A stretch of DNA of 64,000 bases from Phycisphaerae bacterium (GTDB lineage: Bacteria > Planctomycetota > Phycisphaerae > Sedimentisphaerales > UBA12454): NCBI GenBank assembly GCA_041652575.1, contig JBAZHC010000003.1:186001-250000 (forward strand), written 5' to 3'. Under the pieces are notes generated by a model, which had not been told where the DNA came from, did no database searches, and saw only the letters and a program-made list of their open reading frames with translations. Positions 19,330-27,031 of the stretch are shown here, piece after piece. Every line of letters starts with the position of its first letter. Positions within the stretch are counted from its first letter, which is position 1. The translations under genes were made by a program, and so were the position numbers.

Positions 19330-21105
19330 TCAAGCATCAATAAACAATTGGGATTTTTTCTGGAATCGCAGTTCCATTCTGTCGATTCGAATCCTGTCGC
19401 CAAAGCCAAGCGGAATAAGCTCATTTTTTGAAAGTGTAAAATCATTAACAAAAACATTTGTCAATTCCGTTAAGTTCTCCAGATAGAAACCCTCATCAAG
19501 ATATAAAATAGCGGCATGTACCGGCTCAAGCCCCCTGTCGGTAAAGCTCAAAGAACAATCTGGTTTTGAGCCAATCGTGGCAATACGATAAATCAAGCAA
19601 TAACTTTCACAGCCCTGCTTATCATCGGATCCGAGATTGTTCAGCCGTTCCAATGTTACTGAATTCAGTTCAGCCTTTGACGCTGTCTTCCACAGTTCGC
19701 CTGACAGCTCACTGATAATTTCTTTGTAAGGAGCGTCTTTCAGCCAATCCCTGAGACGATTTACACATTTAATCGACAAATTAAGCACACCGGCCAATTT
19801 CAGTTTTTGACCACTGCCGGTGATTTTCCTGCCCTTTGAATCTACCGTCTTTTCATCCAGCAAAGTTCCGTTGTCTGAATCGTTATCTTTGACCAATAAG
19901 CCTCTTTCATTCAAATCGATATAACAGTGCGCATCGCCGGTAATTTTACATGATTGTTTATTATTTTCTTCGCCGCTTGGAAGCAGTCTTGCAACAATAT
20001 CGTTCTTTCTTGCCCGGCCGATTGTTACAGACGGCTTTGCAATAAGAACAACATTGAGCAGTTTATCCTTTGCTTCTATAAACAGGCTGGCAGTATCTGT
20101 TTGCGAGCCTCTGCCGGGGTGTATAACCCTTTTGGCAGACGAGTTGTAACTTGCGGCCGCTGCCAGAGAATCAGTCAATTGCTTACTGCGGCCAGGGTCC
20201 GAAACAAGCTTGAGTTCCTTGTAATCAGGATTCAAATTACTATATCCCTTCATAAGGTCGTTGGCCGTGCGGACCCTGTCAAACTTTATGAGATTTTCAA
20301 TATTATTCCTCACGGAATTGCCCATATATTTGGCGTTATCGGAAACACTGCCGAAATCAATCAACTTCTCCGCCTGAATCAAAACATTATGAAACTCTTT
20401 TGTATTTTCAAAAACCGGCAGAATAAAGTCCGACCAGAAGGCATGCCATTTATCTTTTTTTCGAAGAGCTATACTGAATCGAATTAATTTTTCACCTGCC
20501 TTCGATGGTTCAACCGGAATACATTCATGTCCCGATGCACACGGGTCAAGACGACTGCAGCACCACAAATAAGTATTTTTCAAAAGATTCCCTGAAATTT
20601 CCGTTTTCACTTCATCAAAAACGTCATCGCTCAAGTTCTGAATTTGCAGTTCGATAATCCCGCAAAAACCTTCCATATAAAAATGATTGGTATTTATAGA
20701 CAGAACCAAACCATGAGAAGTACCTTTGGGCTTATCCTGCAAATCGCCCGGCTGAACGGGGCTGAAAGATTGTATTACTTTTTCAAATAGTTCCTTTGCT
20801 CTATCCGCGGTAATACCGAGCCTTTCCCGCAAAGCGGACAGTTTAGAGGCTTCATCGGGCGGAATATCGCCGTCTTTTATCGCTACTTTCATTTTTTCAA
20901 GAAAGATGGATTCCTTCTGCTCGGGCGTTAAAGAGAAACCGGCTTTTTGCGGGTTCGCAATTTCAATCTCCGGCTGTATGCTATCCTCAATAGAGACACT
21001 GTCCGCCTCAGCCCGCTGATTCAAATCATAGCCGCAGTTTTCGCAAAACTTCGGCCTATCGCCTGTTAAAACTTTTCCACAACCCGGACAAATTTCTGCT
21101 GTCAC
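19330..21105 (-). CDS. zinc-ribbon protein with two FHA domains
   Basis: This 591-residue protein starts with a zinc ribbon (CPGCG and CENCG at residues 6-25). A middle beta-rich segment (about 130-240) follows, then two FHA domains: FHA1 at about 350-447 (TIGRARKND, NGTLLDEK) and a more divergent FHA2 at about 501-583. FHA domains bind phosphothreonine, so this is the natural reader of the three Ser/Thr kinases in the cluster. FHA1 keeps the expected Arg (364) and NGT loop; FHA2 lacks an obvious Arg in that place and may have lost phosphopeptide binding. The start is GTG, in a GTGA overlap with the small zinc-ribbon ORF upstream. It is the last gene of the leftward cluster. Confidence 0.8.
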   Translation of the reverse strand: MTAEICPGCGKVLTGDRPKFCENCGYDLNQRAEADSVSIEDSIQPEIEIANPQKAGFSLTPEQKESIFLEKMKVAIKDGDIPPDEASKLSALRERLGITADRAKELFEKVIQSFSPVQPGDLQDKPKGTSHGLVLSINTNHFYMEGFCGIIELQIQNLSDDVFDEVKTEISGNLLKNTYLWCCSRLDPCASGHECIPVEPSKAGEKLIRFSIALRKKDKWHAFWSDFILPVFENTKEFHNVLIQAEKLIDFGSVSDNAKYMGNSVRNNIENLIKFDRVRTANDLMKGYSNLNPDYKELKLVSDPGRSKQLTDSLAAAASYNSSAKRVIHPGRGSQTDTASLFIEAKDKLLNVVLIAKPSVTIGRARKNDIVARLLPSGEENNKQSCKITGDAHCYIDLNERGLLVKDNDSDNGTLLDEKTVDSKGRKITGSGQKLKLAGVLNLSIKCVNRLRDWLKDAPYKEIISELSGELWKTASKAELNSVTLERLNNLGSDDKQGCESYCLIYRIATIGSKPDCSLSFTDRGLEPVHAAILYLDEGFYLENLTELTNVFVNDFTLSKNELIPLGFGDRIRIDRMELRFQKKSQLFIDA

Positions 21106-21254
21106 TTGAACCTCTCCTTGTATCTAATATAGTCAACAATTATATCAGGACAACCAAATTTGTCCATACTACGTCTGTCAGGACTTTCGCCACAGTGTTT
21201 GCATCTTACGGCTTCGTCCTGAATCTCTTCAGCGAAATACGGACATCGTTTCAT
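21102..21254 (-). CDS. 50-residue zinc-ribbon mini-ORF upstream of the FHA gene
   Basis: This short frame encodes MKRCPYFAEEIQDEAVRCKH and a further 30 residues. It is nearly identical at its start to the N terminus of the kinase just upstream (MKRCPYCAEEIQDEAVKCKH), but the second cysteine of the first knuckle is Phe, so a normal four-Cys zinc site cannot form. It has AAAGGA 6 bases before the ATG and its TGA overlaps the GTG start of the FHA gene. It is either a remnant of a partial duplication or a leader cistron that couples translation to the FHA gene. Confidence 0.5.
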   Translation of the reverse strand: MKRCPYFAEEIQDEAVRCKHCGESPDRRSMDKFGCPDIIVDYIRYKERFK

Positions 21255-21278
21255 CTGCATTCCTTTTACATTTATATT

Positions 21279-23063
21279 TCATCTTCCTATTATCATAGGA
21301 ATCCCAAATAAAATCAGAAAAAATACTATCATTATAAGAAAAGCTATTGCCTGACGAATCCATAAAGCTCTTTGAACTTCATCCCTTAGTTTTAACACTT
21401 TTTTATTCGTAGAATCGTATTCTAAAGCATGCTCGATAAACTTAAGGGCATTCCAACATTTATCAAAACCATTTCCAAATTTTGTATCAGCCAAAGCCTT
21501 TTGAGCTTTTTCGATTTCTCTTTTTATGATAAGACTTGGAAATTCGTCCTGTAATTTTTTTATATCATCAAGAGATGAGTCTTCTTTTAATAATTCAGGG
21601 ATTAATTGTTGTGCTTGTTCGTAGTTTTGCTGCCCAACTAAAGACATAATCTCTGATTTCAAGGTTTCAATTTGATGAATGGATTCTTCGGATTGTTTTA
21701 ATATATTGGAGAACTCCTGGTTCATATATCCTGTCTGCATGCCGCGTTTGGCTTCTTTTATAGCACGACTATATTTTTTCTCTTCATAATATTTAAATGC
21801 CTGGTCGAAAGCATCGTGGGCTTCCTTAAAGCGGGCAATGTTAACTCCGCAGGAGCCGCAGTGTTTAACTCCAACACGGTCCTCGTGTTCACATTTAGGA
21901 CATTTTTCAAACAAACCAGCACCGCAGGTCTGGCAAAATTTCACATCTTCAGAATTTACTGCTCCACATTCAATACAGGTACCAATGCCAGTGGTATTTG
22001 ATGCCGCAGCAATATGAATTTTGTCTGATTGTTCGAGTTCTTTAACAAAATCATCCACGGTAAATTGCCTGTCTTGGGGGTTTGGCTTTAAGGCTCTTTT
22101 TAGGGCGGGACAAATTTCGTTTGAAACGGTATCCAGGTCAACTGCATCCGGCAGTTCACCTGTAACCATATGGTATAAAGTTTTGGCCAGCGAATATATG
22201 TCTGCACGGTGATCTGCATGCTTGGCATCTCGCTTTTGTTCAGGAGCCATATAAGCCAGCGTTCCCATACCATAGCCGGTAACAGAAAGCTCAGATTCCC
22301 TGCCTAATTGGGCCAAACCAAAATCCAGCAGTTTAGGAGTCCCATCTTCGGAAATAATTATATTAGACGGTTTGATGTCTCTGTGAATGATACTCCGCCT
22401 ATGAGCATAAGATAAGGCCTGGCCAATTTCCTTGATTATAGAAAGAGATTTTACAAGTTCTATTTTTCCATTTTTCTCAATTCTATCCTGTAGATTCTGC
22501 CCCTGAATATATTCCATTACTATAAAAGGGGAAGCATTATCTTCGTTGACATCATAAATTGTAACTATGTTTTCGTGGTTCAGTGCGGCGATTACCTGAG
22601 CTTCCTGAAGAAACCTTTCAATTCCCTTCTTCTCGGCATCGGCTTTACCATGCAATCGTTTAATTGCAACTTCGCGTCTCAATTTACGGTCACGGGCTTT
22701 GTATACTACCCCCATGCCGCCTGAACCAAGAATGTCTAATATCTCATATCGAGATTCAAATGTATCAGATTGCTGAATTTGCCCTGATGCAATAGGGGAA
22801 ATATTCTGATTGTCCAATTGAGAATTTACTAATGTCGGTTCTCCATCAAGTGAACCAGTTTGGTTGTTTTTGAAGGTATTGCTCTTGCCAAGCAAAGTCT
22901 CAGCCCCACCGAGAGTGTCATATTGAGACTCATCCTTTTTCGCCTGGATTGTAAAGGCTTTATCGAGCGTGTCCGTACTGTGTCCTGCGAGATTTTCGCC
23001 GCAGTGTTTGCACTTTACGGCCTCATCCTGAATCTCTTCAGCACAATACGGACATCGTTTCAT
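21279..23063 (-). CDS. zinc-ribbon Ser/Thr protein kinase with C-terminal membrane anchor
   Basis: A Hanks-type kinase of 594 residues. The N terminus is a zinc ribbon (CPYC ... CKHC) followed by a Thr-rich linker with TLDKAFTI and TLGGAETL. The kinase domain spans about 106-345: GSGGMG 113-118, VAIK with Lys135, HRDIKPSN 227-234, DFG 247-249, APE 273-275, so it should be active. Two further zinc ribbons (CIECG/CQTCG and CPKC/CGSCG, 363-406) and a helical TPR-like region follow. A single hydrophobic segment (about 568-592) ends the protein, so it is tail-anchored with the kinase in the cytoplasm. AGGAGA precedes the ATG. Context points to the FHA protein as reader; targets are unknown. Confidence 0.9.
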   Translation of the reverse strand: MKRCPYCAEEIQDEAVKCKHCGENLAGHSTDTLDKAFTIQAKKDESQYDTLGGAETLLGKSNTFKNNQTGSLDGEPTLVNSQLDNQNISPIASGQIQQSDTFESRYEILDILGSGGMGVVYKARDRKLRREVAIKRLHGKADAEKKGIERFLQEAQVIAALNHENIVTIYDVNEDNASPFIVMEYIQGQNLQDRIEKNGKIELVKSLSIIKEIGQALSYAHRRSIIHRDIKPSNIIISEDGTPKLLDFGLAQLGRESELSVTGYGMGTLAYMAPEQKRDAKHADHRADIYSLAKTLYHMVTGELPDAVDLDTVSNEICPALKRALKPNPQDRQFTVDDFVKELEQSDKIHIAAASNTTGIGTCIECGAVNSEDVKFCQTCGAGLFEKCPKCEHEDRVGVKHCGSCGVNIARFKEAHDAFDQAFKYYEEKKYSRAIKEAKRGMQTGYMNQEFSNILKQSEESIHQIETLKSEIMSLVGQQNYEQAQQLIPELLKEDSSLDDIKKLQDEFPSLIIKREIEKAQKALADTKFGNGFDKCWNALKFIEHALEYDSTNKKVLKLRDEVQRALWIRQAIAFLIMIVFFLILFGIPMIIGR

Positions 23064-23087
23064 CTGGTCTCCTCAACAGTATTCCTG

Positions 23088-24854
23088 TTACAGTTTTTCC
23101 TTACAATTAGGACAGAAACGACTGTCAGATGATACTGCTTTACCGCATCGCGGACAACTCTTTTCGGCATCCGGTCTTTGCGGGTTTATGACAATCGGCG
23201 AACCGCCTATTCCGCCGGGAGTAACGACCGTCTGGCTGCCTGCACTATGAGCCTTGGCACGAGTCGCGGCAGTTTCTCCCATTTGCTGTAATGCGGCATT
23301 CATAACTCGTTCGAGCCTGTCGGCGGCATCTTTATTGGTTTGTTCCTGCCTGGACATAAAATCCTGCATCTGTTTGAATCTCGTATCGTTTATAGTCGCC
23401 TCTGTTCTATATTTTTCAGCGAGAATTTTTGCTACGTCCGGACTTGCGGCCGCTGTCATAACAAGTATCTGTTCCGGAGAAAGTTTTTCTCTGGCTCTGT
23501 ACGCTTCGAGCTTCATTAGTCTTTCGGCAGAAGGACCGTCCAGAATACTAATCAGAGCCGCAGCAGACGCCTTTGAACGCTGTTCGAGTTTCTGAGCTTC
23601 GGTTTCAAGCTCAACAAGCTCGGTCTTCTTCCGAAGTTCAATCGCCTTTTCAGCTTCCCAGAAATCCCGCTCGGACTCGATTCTTTCGACCTGGTCTTTT
23701 GCCTTCGCCTCGTCGATGTCTTTTTCTATTTTCGCTATCAAATCGAGTTTGGCCTGATTTCTTGTATGCCCGTTTTTAATTCCCTCGATTTCTATCTGCT
23801 GTGTAACCAATTCCTTATTACGGTTAAAAACAAACTGTCGTTTTATTTTGTCCAGCTCATCTTCTCTGAGTAAGCCTTTGATGCCAAGCTCGTGTTCAGT
23901 TTGCCTGATGAAATCTTTAAAGTCGTTCTCGTCCTTTATTTTATCCATCTGGTCAGTGGTCATAGTCTTGCGGAGTCGTTGTGCCAGTTTCAATCTATCA
24001 ATGTCGATATCTGCTTTTTGAGTATCTACATAAATTTTGGCTTCATCCGCTCGAATCGGGTCATAGGCCGGACAGAAGAAATCGACAAACCGCAACTGCA
24101 CCATTTCGAGGCCGACTCTTTCCAAAATCGGCTCAAGCTCAAGCTGCATCTGGCGTTCGACATCCTTTCGGATTTCCGTATTATTGTAAAGCTCCCTGAC
24201 GGATTTGGAACCGACATAAGTCTGCAGGACAGAATGCAACTCATTTGTAAGAGAACCCGCGAAATATCCGACTGTCAGTTTATTTCTGCTCTTAAAGGCA
24301 TTTGTGTAGAGCTTGTCCGGGTCCTTTAGCTGCACCATCGCCTTAAAAATCGCGTCAACTTCCACATGGTCTTTACTGTACAGCTTTATGGCCTCAAGAT
24401 GCAGTTCGACATCGCCGGCATCGACCAGAACGACAGAGGTTGGCGTAGTTTGATTGAAATTATTTACTTTTCTGAGGAATCCGTTGACGTCATATTTGCC
24501 TTCATCGACATAACCGCAAAACCTGCCTTGCTGGAATATCATTCCTTTTGTGCCGTGCTCCACTATCAGGCCTTTGCTGAGGAAGCCTTTGACATCGCAT
24601 TCATCGACTCTGACAGCAAAATCATCCTCGCCCCGAACCCAGCGGTTGCCGAATAAAGGCGCCTTTTGCTGCTGGTCGAGGTTGCATCCGCACTTCCAGC
24701 AATATTTACTCTGTGCTCCGACTACGGCGCCGCATCTGCCGCAATTGGTATCGGTTGAGGACGCGGACGTGCCGCAAACATTACAGAACTTTGCAGTTTT
24801 AGGAACCCTCGCGTTGCAATCCGGATTCGCACATCTGTTTGAAAAAATTCCCAT
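23088..24854 (-). CDS. SPFH/band-7 domain protein with zinc ribbons at both ends
   Basis: The 588-residue protein begins with two zinc ribbons (Cys8, 13, 24, 27 and Cys38, 41, 52, 55). An SPFH domain of the YdjI/virion-core-like group follows (about 70-310), then a long charged coiled coil (about 310-520), and a last zinc ribbon (CPRCGKAVSSDSRFCPNCK). SPFH proteins form ring-like assemblies on membranes and scaffold other factors; members without a transmembrane helix, as here, bind membranes peripherally. In bacteria SPFH genes often accompany PspA/ESCRT-III superfamily genes, which makes its presence beside a CHMP-like protein meaningful. A GAAAGGAGAG sequence precedes the ATG. Confidence 0.85.
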   Translation of the reverse strand: MGIFSNRCANPDCNARVPKTAKFCNVCGTSASSTDTNCGRCGAVVGAQSKYCWKCGCNLDQQQKAPLFGNRWVRGEDDFAVRVDECDVKGFLSKGLIVEHGTKGMIFQQGRFCGYVDEGKYDVNGFLRKVNNFNQTTPTSVVLVDAGDVELHLEAIKLYSKDHVEVDAIFKAMVQLKDPDKLYTNAFKSRNKLTVGYFAGSLTNELHSVLQTYVGSKSVRELYNNTEIRKDVERQMQLELEPILERVGLEMVQLRFVDFFCPAYDPIRADEAKIYVDTQKADIDIDRLKLAQRLRKTMTTDQMDKIKDENDFKDFIRQTEHELGIKGLLREDELDKIKRQFVFNRNKELVTQQIEIEGIKNGHTRNQAKLDLIAKIEKDIDEAKAKDQVERIESERDFWEAEKAIELRKKTELVELETEAQKLEQRSKASAAALISILDGPSAERLMKLEAYRAREKLSPEQILVMTAAASPDVAKILAEKYRTEATINDTRFKQMQDFMSRQEQTNKDAADRLERVMNAALQQMGETAATRAKAHSAGSQTVVTPGGIGGSPIVINPQRPDAEKSCPRCGKAVSSDSRFCPNCKEKL

Positions 24855-24869
24855 TGTTATCTCTCCTTT

Positions 24870-25517
24870 CTATCTCGGCCGCGTCGCGGTACGAATTAGT
24901 TTTTTAAAAGAAACCCAGACTATCGACAAAACTATCAACCCTGCAACAACCCAGACAACAGGATGATAAACAGCCAACTGCAGCATTTCAGGCCATTCCA
25001 GCCAGACTGACGCGGTAACAGGTTTACTGCTCCAGGCTATCTGACCTGTTTCCACATCGGCCATATGCAAAGTCATTCGGGCAATTGCGTGAAATGTCCA
25101 GGGATTCACCTCTCTTTGCCTTACAGTTCCATACACTATGGCGTCGCAGCCTTCAATCTTGCCGAAACTCTGTACGGTCTGAGGATTCATTATATCCTCA
25201 CGTAAGGTATTCCACTTAATTTCGCCGAGAAGTTTGTCCCATTCCTCCGTTGAACGTACCATAATTTTATAAGGTGAATTGCTCAGATAGCTTTTTACCG
25301 TGTCAAGAACATAGCCATCTTTGTCTTCTCCCCATAAAGGAAGCACCGCGACAGTATTAATATCCTTAATTTGTGTCGCTTTCAGTTGTTCCGCAGCCTG
25401 GCCGCAAACCTGGTCAACAGCTTTATCGAGAGTACGTTTTACATTCGCCCCTGCATTACCCGCCAACAGAATTGTTAACGAAATCACAAAAAATATTATT
25501 TTTTTTAAGCGTACCAT
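24870..25517 (-). CDS. CsgG/LpoB-like envelope protein with C-terminal membrane helix
   Basis: The 215-residue protein has a signal peptide (IIFFVISLTILLAGNAGA), then an alpha/beta domain starting INTVAVLPLWGEDKDGY, as in the TolB-N/CsgG/LpoB-like fold, with a DAIVYGTV strand. A single transmembrane helix lies near residues 185-205, followed by a short basic tail. The domain would sit outside the cytoplasmic membrane. It may be a sensor or adaptor for the kinases; no enzyme activity is suggested. AGGAG precedes the start. The fold assignment is tentative. Confidence 0.6.
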   Translation of the reverse strand: MVRLKKIIFFVISLTILLAGNAGANVKRTLDKAVDQVCGQAAEQLKATQIKDINTVAVLPLWGEDKDGYVLDTVKSYLSNSPYKIMVRSTEEWDKLLGEIKWNTLREDIMNPQTVQSFGKIEGCDAIVYGTVRQREVNPWTFHAIARMTLHMADVETGQIAWSSKPVTASVWLEWPEMLQLAVYHPVVWVVAGLIVLSIVWVSFKKLIRTATRPR

Positions 25518-25536
25518 AAGATTATCTCCTGATTTT

Positions 25537-26496
25537 TTATTCCAATAAACCTTTCTTGTGTGTTTCTATCTCCGCTTTATCCAGTCTTTCCACTTTCAGT
25601 TTTATATTTTCGATTTCTTCCAGATAAGCTGCCAGATTTTCCTTAACACTTGCATCCAGTCTTATCCAGAAAATTGCCCTGCCGGATTCGGCATCCCAGC
25701 TTTTGAGCGTTACAGATTGTATACCGGACTTTTTAGACAGACCAAGCCTGACATAATCGACATATTCAGCCTTACTCAATCCGTCGATTCTAACCCGCCT
25801 CAGCAAAACTCCCCGTGCGCTTTTGCGAAGTATCTCATCGCTGAGCTTCTGCGCGAGTTCCTTTCCGCATTCGGTCATCGCACTTTCCGCGGCCCGCTGC
25901 TGGTCCAAAGCACGTTTACCGCGAACCAGTGCGCTTTTGACGGTCAATACTTCCTTGTCGCTGATTTGTGCGACCTTGCCCCGGCCGTCAGCTTCGAATG
26001 AATAAAAATCCCCAAACTTATCAACCTGTTTTACTTTGGCCTTAATGAGTACATACATATCCACGTCTCTTTGGTTCGCAACAGCCCCTAAGGTTGCAGC
26101 CGTTGAAGAATAATCAGGACAAGGCGAACCGTCTATCACCCTGAATCCGAGGTCTGTGAAATGCTCCGTAGCCGACTGCAATAACGCATCAGTACTCATC
26201 GTCTCGCCGTCCGACTGAACCTGCTCATCCGAACAAATGAGTATTCGCAGCAAATCAAGCTTAGCGTAATACATGAGCGATGCCTTGTCTTCATTCGACA
26301 CCGCCGGCTCGGATGAAGGTTTAACCGATTTTACCTGATAGGCATCCTGCCGTTCAGACTGCGGCGGCACATCCTGGGCCGGCGTTGTACTCGCCGGCGC
26401 CATTACTACAGGTTCTGTCCTTTGATTCGATCTCTGACAGCCTGTTACCAGCACAACACAAAAAAGCAGCAACATATAACTGATTTTGTTTCGCAT
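25537..26496 (-). CDS. lipoprotein of unknown function
   Basis: The N terminus MRNKISYMLLLFCVVLVTGC has a lipobox (VTGC), so the protein should be lipid-anchored. The 319-residue body has a proline/threonine-rich spacer up to about residue 50. An alpha/beta region then holds two similar halves (around DMYVLIKAKVKQVD and a later VRIDGLSKAEYVDYVRLGL), reminiscent of CsgG-, FlgT- or LPP20-like envelope proteins, but no family can be named with confidence. It is the second gene after the HTH regulator. GGAGA precedes the ATG. Confidence 0.65.
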   Translation of the reverse strand: MRNKISYMLLLFCVVLVTGCQRSNQRTEPVVMAPASTTPAQDVPPQSERQDAYQVKSVKPSSEPAVSNEDKASLMYYAKLDLLRILICSDEQVQSDGETMSTDALLQSATEHFTDLGFRVIDGSPCPDYSSTAATLGAVANQRDVDMYVLIKAKVKQVDKFGDFYSFEADGRGKVAQISDKEVLTVKSALVRGKRALDQQRAAESAMTECGKELAQKLSDEILRKSARGVLLRRVRIDGLSKAEYVDYVRLGLSKKSGIQSVTLKSWDAESGRAIFWIRLDASVKENLAAYLEEIENIKLKVERLDKAEIETHKKGLLE

Positions 26497-26516
26497 AATT
26501 TTCTCCTTACAATATT

Positions 26517-26882
26517 TTATTTACTTCCCTCTTTTTCCTGATGAGGCTTACAATGTTTTAACTTTTTAATTCCAAAGCACTCTGTGCATATCGCGGCCTG
26601 ACAGATTTCACACCTGCCGGCAATGCCAAGCTCGCTGACAATTCTTGCCCCACAGCTTCCGCAGCGAATCTCGCGCAGCGCTACAGGCTTTTGGCCGGTA
26701 GCTTCTTCGTGAACAGCCTGCTTTTGCCGTTCGAGATAGGACTCCAAATCAGCCATATAAACACGGTAAACCCGGCCGACTTTTGCCGCAGGCAATTCCC
26801 CGCCGCGGATAAGGCGATAAATCGTCTTGTACTCCAATCCTAAGATTTCCGCCACTTCTTCAATACTTAACAACTTTTCCAT
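26517..26882 (-). CDS. small excisionase-like HTH protein with C-terminal zinc ribbon
   Basis: This 121-residue protein starts with an excisionase/MerR-like helix-turn-helix (LSIEEVAEILGLEYKTIYRL, then a GRVYRVYMADLESYL wing). Two Cys-rich knuckles follow at the C terminus (CGSCG, CEICQAAICTEC, HCKPH), probably a B-box-like or treble-clef zinc site. It is the first gene of the left half of the cluster and has its own promoter with direct repeats upstream, so it may be the local transcriptional regulator. AAAGGTG lies 6 bases before the ATG. Confidence 0.8.
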   Translation of the reverse strand: MEKLLSIEEVAEILGLEYKTIYRLIRGGELPAAKVGRVYRVYMADLESYLERQKQAVHEEATGQKPVALREIRCGSCGARIVSELGIAGRCEICQAAICTECFGIKKLKHCKPHQEKEGSK

Positions 26883-26934
26883 TTACACCTTTCATTCATA
26901 GCTATTTAAATTCTATCACACTAAACTATGCGTA

Positions 26935-26963
26935 ATTATACACACTTATAAAGTACTTTACAA
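26935..26963 (-). promoter_or_regulatory. sigma70-type promoter of the HTH-lipoprotein-SPFH-kinase-FHA operon
   Basis: On the minus strand TTGTAA is followed after exactly 17 bases by TATAAT, about 50 bases upstream of the HTH gene start. This is one of the best promoter matches in the window and suggests that the left half of the cluster (26882 down to 19330) is a separate transcription unit. Confidence 0.6.
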
Positions 26964-26989
26964 CCTTTTTTTTACTTTATTTTACTTTA
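26955..26989 (-). promoter_or_regulatory. three TAAAGT direct repeats at and upstream of the -35 box
   Basis: TAAAGT (minus strand) occurs at 26955-26960, 26974-26979 and 26984-26989. The spacings of 19 and 10 bases place all three near the same face of the helix. One copy touches the -35 box and two lie upstream, as expected for an activator or autoregulator site. The region is AT-rich, so chance is not excluded. Confidence 0.4.
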
Positions 26990-27031
26990 AATTCCAAATA
27001 GCTATAACTGTCTATAAAATAACAACTTACA

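Noticed and set aside
26955..26989. The TAAAGT repeats as a CRISPR or other array.
   Set aside because: The units are only 6 bases in AT-rich DNA, with no spacers or cas genes; an operator is the more reasonable reading.
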